Of a stretch of 64,000 nt of DNA, positions 59,729 to 64,000 are shown piece by piece. The DNA comes from Streptomyces pyxinae (GTDB lineage Bacteria > Actinomycetota > Actinomycetes > Streptomycetales > Streptomycetaceae): assembly GCF_024756275.1 (NCBI RefSeq), contig NZ_JANUGQ010000022.1, positions 49,262-113,261 of the forward strand, read 5' to 3'. Each line of letters starts with the position of its first letter. The stretch's first letter is position 1. The translations under genes were made by a program, and so were the position numbers. The notes under the pieces are model-generated. The model saw nothing but the letters and a program-made list of their open reading frames with translations, ran no database searches and was not told the origin of the DNA.

Positions 59729-61387
59729 TCACCGGGTGACGACATGCCGCTCGTTGGGGACGCAGTGCGTCATGGTCAGCCCCTCGACGTCCCGGGGCGG
59801 GTTCTCGCCCAGGTTGGCCAGCCGCTTGCGGTCCTCCTCGGTCAGGTCCTGGCTCGCCAGCGGCTCCAGACCGGCGACGTCATCCGGGCCGATGCCCAGC
59901 CCCTCGCCGACCCGCAGCCCCAGGTCGTTCTCCACCAGCAGGAAGTGCCAGACCATGCGCTCCCGCACCGGGCGGTCGCACTCCTTCAGCAGGGTGATGA
60001 AGTTGTGCACCAGGTCGTCCCGCTCCCACTGCTCCATCAGGCAGTACCGCTGGCCCGCCTGCTGGTAGTCATTGGTGCGGGGGATCCGCTTGCGGGTGAG
60101 CCGGCCCCGGATCTCCGGGCCCTGCTCGTCGTGGGTCGGGTAGCTGCCCTCGTGCAGACCGCCGGTGATCGACGGCTCGTAGTTGACGCTCGGGTTCTCC
60201 CCGCCGCCGTCCACGCTGTACGCCATCAGGCCGTCGCGCTGGTTGGTGCGGACGTCGGCGTGCTTAGCCCGGTTGACCGGCAGCTGGAGGTAGTTGGGGC
60301 CGACCCGGTAGCGCTGGGTGTCGCTGTACGAGAAGGTCCGGCCGACCAGCATCTTGTCGTCCGAGAAGTCCAGCCCGTCCACCAGCACGCCGGTGCCGAA
60401 GGAGATCTGCTCGTTCTCGGCGAAGTAGTTCTCCGGCATCCGGTTCAGCACCATCCTGCCGACCGGCTTCGGCGGGAAGTCCTGCTCGGGCCAGGTCTTG
60501 GTGTCGTCCAGCGGGTCGAAGTCAAGCTCCGGGTGGTCGTGGTCCTCCATCACCTGGACCAGCAGCTCCCACTCGGGGAAGTCGCCGCGCCCGACCGACT
60601 CGTAGAGGTCCTTGGTGGCGTGGCCGAGGCCCTCGGCCTGGACGTTCGCCGCGTCCTCCTCGGTCATGCTGCGCACGCCCTGCTTGGGCATCCAGTGGTA
60701 CTTGACCAGGACGGTGTTCCCCTGGTCGTTGACCCACTTGTAGGTGTTGACGCCGAACCCCTGCATATGGCGGTAGTCGGCCGGGATGCCACGCGGGCTG
60801 AACAGATTGACCAGCATGTGCATCGACTCCGGGGTCTGCGACATGAAGTCGAAGATCCGGCGCGGCTGCTGCTCGAAGGTGACCGGGTCCGGCTTCAGCG
60901 AGTGGATCACGTCCGGGAACTTGATGGCGTCCCGGATGAAGAACACTCCCAGGTTGTTGCCGACCAGGTCCCAGTTGCCGTCCTCGGTGTAGAACTTCAC
61001 CGCGAAGCCGCGCGGGTCGCGGGCGGACTCCGAGGAGTCCCGGCCGCCGATGACCGTGGAGAACCGGATGGCCAGGTCGGTGCGCTTGCCGCGCTCCTGG
61101 AAGAGCCTGGCGCGGGTGTAGCGGCCGATCGGTTCGTCGCCCCAGGCACCGTACGCCTCGAAATAGCCGTAGGCGGTGACGCCCCGGGCGTGCACCACCC
61201 GCTCCGGGATGCGCTCCCGGTCGAAGTGGCTGATCTTCTCCAGGAACTGGTAGTTCTCCAGCGTCGCCGGGCCCCGGGCCCCGACCGTGCGCTGGTTCTG
61301 GTTGTCGTAGACCGGGTGGCCCTGGCGGTTGGTGAGCACTTTCCGGTCGTCGCCGGGGGCGGACCCCTGGCTCGAAACGTCCGTCAC
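59729..61387 (-). CDS. Monofunctional haem catalase
   Basis: A 552-residue catalase that decomposes H2O2 to water and oxygen. Distal His is in RVVHARGVTAYGYFEAYG, distal Asn in NNLGVFFIRDAIKFPD, and the proximal Tyr region is FSYSDTQRYRVGPNYLQLPVN, so all haem-pocket residues are intact. Other landmarks: RFSTVIGGRDSSESARDPRG and FQCLMEQ-like terminal helix. Length fits the small-subunit clades. GTG 61387 follows AAGGAG. A sigma-70 or Fur-type promoter is expected upstream; no dedicated regulator gene adjoins it. Confidence 0.97.
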   Translation of the reverse strand: MTDVSSQGSAPGDDRKVLTNRQGHPVYDNQNQRTVGARGPATLENYQFLEKISHFDRERIPERVVHARGVTAYGYFEAYGAWGDEPIGRYTRARLFQERGKRTDLAIRFSTVIGGRDSSESARDPRGFAVKFYTEDGNWDLVGNNLGVFFIRDAIKFPDVIHSLKPDPVTFEQQPRRIFDFMSQTPESMHMLVNLFSPRGIPADYRHMQGFGVNTYKWVNDQGNTVLVKYHWMPKQGVRSMTEEDAANVQAEGLGHATKDLYESVGRGDFPEWELLVQVMEDHDHPELDFDPLDDTKTWPEQDFPPKPVGRMVLNRMPENYFAENEQISFGTGVLVDGLDFSDDKMLVGRTFSYSDTQRYRVGPNYLQLPVNRAKHADVRTNQRDGLMAYSVDGGGENPSVNYEPSITGGLHEGSYPTHDEQGPEIRGRLTRKRIPRTNDYQQAGQRYCLMEQWERDDLVHNFITLLKECDRPVRERMVWHFLLVENDLGLRVGEGLGIGPDDVAGLEPLASQDLTEEDRKRLANLGENPPRDVEGLTMTHCVPNERHVVTR

Positions 61388-61636
61388 GATCCTCGGCTCC
61401 TTCGACACGTCTGTTGATGCCCGTCCGGTGCCCACCGGACGGGTGCCGGGGCGGGTCGGGGGACCCGCCCCGGGTGACGCGGATGTGTGACCACCGGTGT
61501 CCGGTGGTGCTGCCTGGCTTTTTTGTGCCTTAAGTCGCAGTATGCTCCGCCACCCGCCGCGCGGGCAGGGGGAAGGGAGCCACAGGGACCAATTCCGGCC
61601 CGTCCCGCCACTGGCGGGCGCCCGGCCCGACACGCC

Positions 61637-61676
61637 CCTGTTCCCCGCCCGGCACGGGCGCCGGGCGGGGAACAGG
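61637..61676 (-). terminator. 17-bp hairpin after the metallophosphoesterase gene
   Basis: The left arm (61637-61653, CCTGTTCCCCGCCCGGC) pairs with GCCGGGCGGGGAACAGG (61660-61676) across a 6-base loop. It lies about 65 bases beyond the stop of the minus-strand gene. The right arm overlaps the first 25-bp repeat. Confidence 0.8.
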
Positions 61677-61735
61677 GAGTCCGGTCCGGGCGGGGAACGG
61701 GGAAGCCGGTCCGGGCGGAGAACGGGGAAGCCGGT
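61661..61735. repeat. Three tandem 25-bp repeats
   Basis: Units at 61661-61685, 61686-61710 and 61711-61735 share CCGGGCGGGGAAC followed by GGGGAAGCCGGT with few mismatches. Each unit contains a near-copy of the right arm of the adjoining hairpin. Confidence 0.9.
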
Positions 61736-61741
61736 CCCGGC

Positions 61742-62524
61742 TCAGGCCGACCGGGCGCCCGCCCCGGTCACCGCGCCGCTCGCCGCCCGCTCCCCGGCGG
61801 CCGGCACCGGCAGGTGGTAGACCGCGAACGCCCGGCCGATCACCGGCTGGGCGACATTGCGCACCCGGACGCCCTCACTGGTCATCCCGTGCTCGGTGCC
61901 CATGTGGGCGTGGCCGTGCACCACCAGATCGGCACCCGCCCCGTCCACCGCCTCGGCCAGCAGATAGCTGCCCAGGAACGGATAGATCTCCAGCGGTTCA
62001 CCCGCCAGGGTGTCCGGCACCGGCGAGTAGTGCGTCAGGGCGATCCGGACCGCGCACTCGGCGTCCCGCAGCGACTCCAGCGAACTCCGCAGCCCGTCGG
62101 CGCAGCGCCGGGTGTACCGGATGAACTCCTTCATCTCCGGCTCGCCGAACTCGCCCCCGCTGCGCCCGGCGAAACCGCCGCCGAACCCCTTGGTGCCGGC
62201 GATACCCACCCGTACGCCACGGATGTCCAGCACCGTCGCGGCCTTCTCCAGCACGGTGACCCCGGCGTCCTCCAGCGCCTCGGTGATCTCCGCCTCCTGG
62301 TCGCTCTGGTAGTCGTGGTTGCCGAGCACCGCGACCACCGGCAGGCCGAGACCGGCGACCTCCCCGGCCACCACCCGGCCCTCCTCGACCGTGCCGTGCC
62401 GGGTCAGATCCCCGGCCAGCAGCAGCAGGTCGGCGGAGTCCCGGAGCGTGTCGAAGGCCGGCCGCAGCACGCCCGCGCTGTCCGGGCCCAGATGGATGTC
62501 CCCCACAGCGGCGACTCGGATCAC
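61742..62524 (-). CDS. Metallophosphoesterase
   Basis: A 260-residue calcineurin-like phosphoesterase. The metal-binding motifs appear in order: GDIHLGP, LAGDLTRHG, LGNHDYQ, IALTHYSPV and VVHGHAHMG. A di-metal phosphodiesterase or phosphatase; the substrate could be a cyclic nucleotide or phosphoprotein. The C-terminal 20 residues are Ala/Gly-rich. GTG 62524 overlaps the BON-like stop (GTGA). Last gene of a three-gene operon with a nucleotidyltransferase, which could suggest a nucleotide made and removed by the same operon. Confidence 0.9.
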   Translation of the reverse strand: MIRVAAVGDIHLGPDSAGVLRPAFDTLRDSADLLLLAGDLTRHGTVEEGRVVAGEVAGLGLPVVAVLGNHDYQSDQEAEITEALEDAGVTVLEKAATVLDIRGVRVGIAGTKGFGGGFAGRSGGEFGEPEMKEFIRYTRRCADGLRSSLESLRDAECAVRIALTHYSPVPDTLAGEPLEIYPFLGSYLLAEAVDGAGADLVVHGHAHMGTEHGMTSEGVRVRNVAQPVIGRAFAVYHLPVPAAGERAASGAVTGAGARSA

Positions 62525-62775
62525 GTCAGCTCCTCCGAACGGTCGGGCGCGTCCGCGCGCACCACGGTCAGGTCCTCCCGCAGTTCCAGGCCGGCCAGCT
62601 CCTCCCGGGCGATGCGCAGGATCTCGTCCCGGCAGGCGGAACTGGAGACCGAGCCGTAGAGCATCACACCCGCCCCGCGCTGCTCGATCCTGATCCCCAG
62701 CTCCGCGATGTCCTCGCTCGCCAGCCGGTCCCGCAGATGGGCGATGCGGTACTCGGCGGGGTCCACGGTGCTCAT
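62521..62775 (-). CDS. BON-like small protein
   Basis: An 84-residue soluble protein. YRIAHLRDRLASEDIAELGI followed by RIEQRGAGVMLYGSVSSSACRDE and IAREELAGL, LREDLTVV is the alpha-beta-beta-alpha-beta arrangement of a BON-type domain, although no export signal is present, so it is cytosolic. BON domains usually bind membranes or proteins. Overlaps both neighbours (ATGA, GTGA), so it is translationally coupled with them. Confidence 0.72.
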   Translation of the reverse strand: MSTVDPAEYRIAHLRDRLASEDIAELGIRIEQRGAGVMLYGSVSSSACRDEILRIAREELAGLELREDLTVVRADAPDRSEELT

Positions 62776-63725
62776 GACGTGCCCTCCGGTGGGTCGATCA
62801 CATTCAGGCGCTCCAGCAGGAAGAGGAACGCCTCCGGCATCGGAGCGCCCTCGTTCTCCCGGCGCAGCAGCTCCCAGTCGATCTTCTCCCGCAGGGTCCG
62901 GGCGATCGGCAGCACGGCCCCGAAGTCGCAGTGGTGGTCCGAGAAGGCGGCCAGCAGGCTGCCGAGGAGATCGGTCGGCGAGAGCACCGGCATCCGCACC
63001 GAGTCCACCGGCAGGATCTCCGCCCGGTCCAGCAGCTCATGGGTGACCGGGTGGCGGGCCAGCTCGAAGATCAGGTCGATCTCCTCGCCGTGGCTGCGCG
63101 CCTTGATCAGCCAGTCCTCCGGCGGCACCCGCACCTGGATGCCGGCCCGCTCCAGCTCCTCGGTCACCGCCCGGGCGTCCTCCCGCAGGATCGCGAAGTC
63201 GGTGTCGTGCTGGAAGTTGGCCGGTACCCCGTGCGCGTACGCCGCCACGCTGCCGGCCAGCGCGAACGGATGCCCGGCGCCCTTCAGCAGCCCGGCCACG
63301 TGCTTGGTGGCCTCCAGAATGGCCTGGGTGCGGTCGGGCGGCAGCTGGCCGCCGCCCGGCGGCAGCCCGTGCGCCCCGGCGCCGGGGTCCTCCAGAATCT
63401 GCCGCTCCCCGTCCCCGGCCGTCGCACCGCCGGCCGTCGTACCGCCCGGTGCCTCCGCCTCCGGCGTCCCGCCGCTCCCGGCCCCGCCGGTGTCGTCGCT
63501 GTCATCGGTGCTGCCCGCTCCGGCGCCGCTCCCGCCGTACGTCTCCTCCCGCCGGACACTCCGGACCACAGCGCCGCCGGAACGCCGTTCCGCGCCGCCG
63601 CCCGGTCCGGCCGGACCGCCGCCGGACGTTCCGCCGTCCGCCGCCTCTCTGCCGCCGGCCAGCCGCAGGCCGGGGGGCTGCGCCGGCTCGCCGGGCCGGG
63701 TGGCGTCTTGCGCGTCGTTCCTCAC
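62772..63725 (-). CDS. Nucleotidyltransferase-fold protein with disordered N-terminus
   Basis: A 317-residue protein. After about 120 Gly/Ala/Thr-rich residues, the folded part begins TQAILEATKHVAGLLKGAG; FALAGSVAAYAHGVPANFQH and DTDFAILREDARAVTEELE form a polymerase-beta-type nucleotidyltransferase site (GS...DxD), with GEEIDLIFELARHPV as the third carboxylate. The type resembles MNT/AbiEii-like enzymes that transfer nucleotides to RNA or small molecules. GTG 63725 has GCGGAG 5 bases upstream. First gene of an operon with the BON-like and phosphoesterase genes. Confidence 0.85.
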   Translation of the reverse strand: MRNDAQDATRPGEPAQPPGLRLAGGREAADGGTSGGGPAGPGGGAERRSGGAVVRSVRREETYGGSGAGAGSTDDSDDTGGAGSGGTPEAEAPGGTTAGGATAGDGERQILEDPGAGAHGLPPGGGQLPPDRTQAILEATKHVAGLLKGAGHPFALAGSVAAYAHGVPANFQHDTDFAILREDARAVTEELERAGIQVRVPPEDWLIKARSHGEEIDLIFELARHPVTHELLDRAEILPVDSVRMPVLSPTDLLGSLLAAFSDHHCDFGAVLPIARTLREKIDWELLRRENEGAPMPEAFLFLLERLNVIDPPEGTS

Positions 63726-64000
63726 CGGTACTCCGCCCTCTCCTCGTCGGCTCTGGGGGAGCGGATCGGGTACCCCCGGCACGGCGGGTGCATACCCGGA
63801 CGCGGCGCCGGAGACGGCGGTGGACGGGTGTACGGGGAAAGACGCCCGGGGCGGGTCCCCCCGCCGGCGAAGGGCGGGGGGCACGCCCCGCGGGGCGGGG
63901 GGGGGGGGGGCCCGGGCGCCCCCGCCAGGGGCCCCGCCCCGGGGCCCCGGACCTGGGTGGGGAGTGTCGTCGGCGTGTCCCGGCCGCTCGGCCCCCCACC
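63726..64000. other. Upstream region with poly-G run
   Basis: About 275 bases to the window edge. Apart from the SigB-like promoters it contains 14 consecutive G (63897-63910), within strongly palindromic CCCCGCGGGG-type sequence. No gene was found. Confidence 0.5.
63770..63815 (-). promoter_or_regulatory. Two overlapping SigB-like promoters
   Basis: On the minus strand GTAT (63795-63792), 16 bases, GGGTAC (63775-63770); and GTCT (63815-63812), 14 bases, GGGTAT (63797-63792). Both meet the GNNT-N14-16-GGGTAY form, and the nearer ends 44 bases from the nucleotidyltransferase GTG. The GNNT part is loose, so the match rests chiefly on the two GGGTAY hexamers. Confidence 0.5.

Larger units (their letters stand above)
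61388..61741. other. Catalase promoter region with hairpin and 25-bp repeats
   Basis: About 350 bases. An AT-rich element on the plus strand at 61519-61545 (GCTTTTTTGTGCCTTAAG, then CAGTATGC) lies 130-160 bp upstream of the catalase start and is the likeliest promoter region, but no clean -35/-10 pair could be fixed. The hairpin and tandem repeats nearer the metallophosphoesterase stop are listed separately. Confidence 0.5.

Noticed and set aside
1..64000. tRNA, rRNA, transposase, integrase or toxin-antitoxin genes
   Set aside because: Looked for cloverleaf-type repeats, IS ends and recognisable protein motifs; none was convincing by eye. A tRNA-scanning program would settle the RNA part.

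Overview
The window is very GC-rich with Streptomyces-type codon use, GGAGG-type ribosome binding sites, frequent GTG starts and many ATGA/GTGA stop-start overlaps. Its gene families (DUF5133, DUF2795, DUF3140, tandem SpoIIE-type phosphatases, a SigB/SigF-family sigma factor) are typical of Streptomyces or a close relative. I saw no rRNA, tRNA, transposase, integrase, phage gene or CRISPR array. The sequence looks like accessory chromosome rich in stress functions and cell-surface sugar metabolism.

Layout. 1-6.8 kb: a truncated DUF2795 gene, a DUF5133 gene, an RpiR-type regulator, a YciO homologue, two adjacent secreted-protein genes each broken in its signal peptide, an AraC-type regulator, a CBS-domain protein and a degenerate STAS protein. 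6.9-11 kb: four overlapping glycosyltransferase genes. 11-20.5 kb: regulation and stress, with a SigF-type sigma factor, an ArsR-type repressor under a nested palindromic operator, two consecutive multidomain PP2C phosphatases (the second with its own kinase-like ATPase), DUF3140 and a viral-type topoisomerase IB. 20.5-23.4 kb: an SDR and an MFS exporter, divergent across a repeat-filled gap.

23.7-40.2 kb: the dominant feature, a two-block minus-strand glycan locus. HldE, GmhA and GmhB together give a route from sedoheptulose 7-phosphate to an ADP-heptose. Around them are two GT9 (heptosyltransferase-like) enzymes, three GT2 enzymes, two GT-B enzymes, a NodU/TobZ-type carbamoyltransferase and a UDP-xylose-synthase-like epimerase. 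A GNAT acetyltransferase and a YbdK-type carboxylate-amine ligase separate the blocks. No flippase, polymerase, ligase or ABC exporter is present. The likely product is a carbamoylated, heptose-containing surface or extracellular glycan, unusual for a Gram-positive without LPS.

40.5-49 kb: an asparagine-synthetase-like amidotransferase of the N-acetylglutaminylglutamine amide type, overlapping an S9 peptidase; a small protein with a duplicated TPSQAEGE motif; an SDR and an MFS permease diverging from SigB-like promoters; and a cation-diffusion facilitator. 49-64 kb: two SRPBCC proteins (one directly behind nine perfect 8-bp repeats), an Orn/Lys/Arg-decarboxylase-fold enzyme, an M20 amidohydrolase, a secreted Cys-paired kelch protein, a spore-photoproduct-lyase-like radical SAM enzyme, an ArAE/FUSC membrane protein, an SDR, a second DUF5133 protein, a catalase, and an operon of nucleotidyltransferase, BON-like and metallophosphoesterase genes.

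Recurring themes are general-stress functions (catalase, sigma factor and phosphatases, possible osmoprotectant synthesis, SigB-like promoters) and short tandem repeats, both between genes and inside reading frames. All assignments come from reading motifs by eye; no database search was run.
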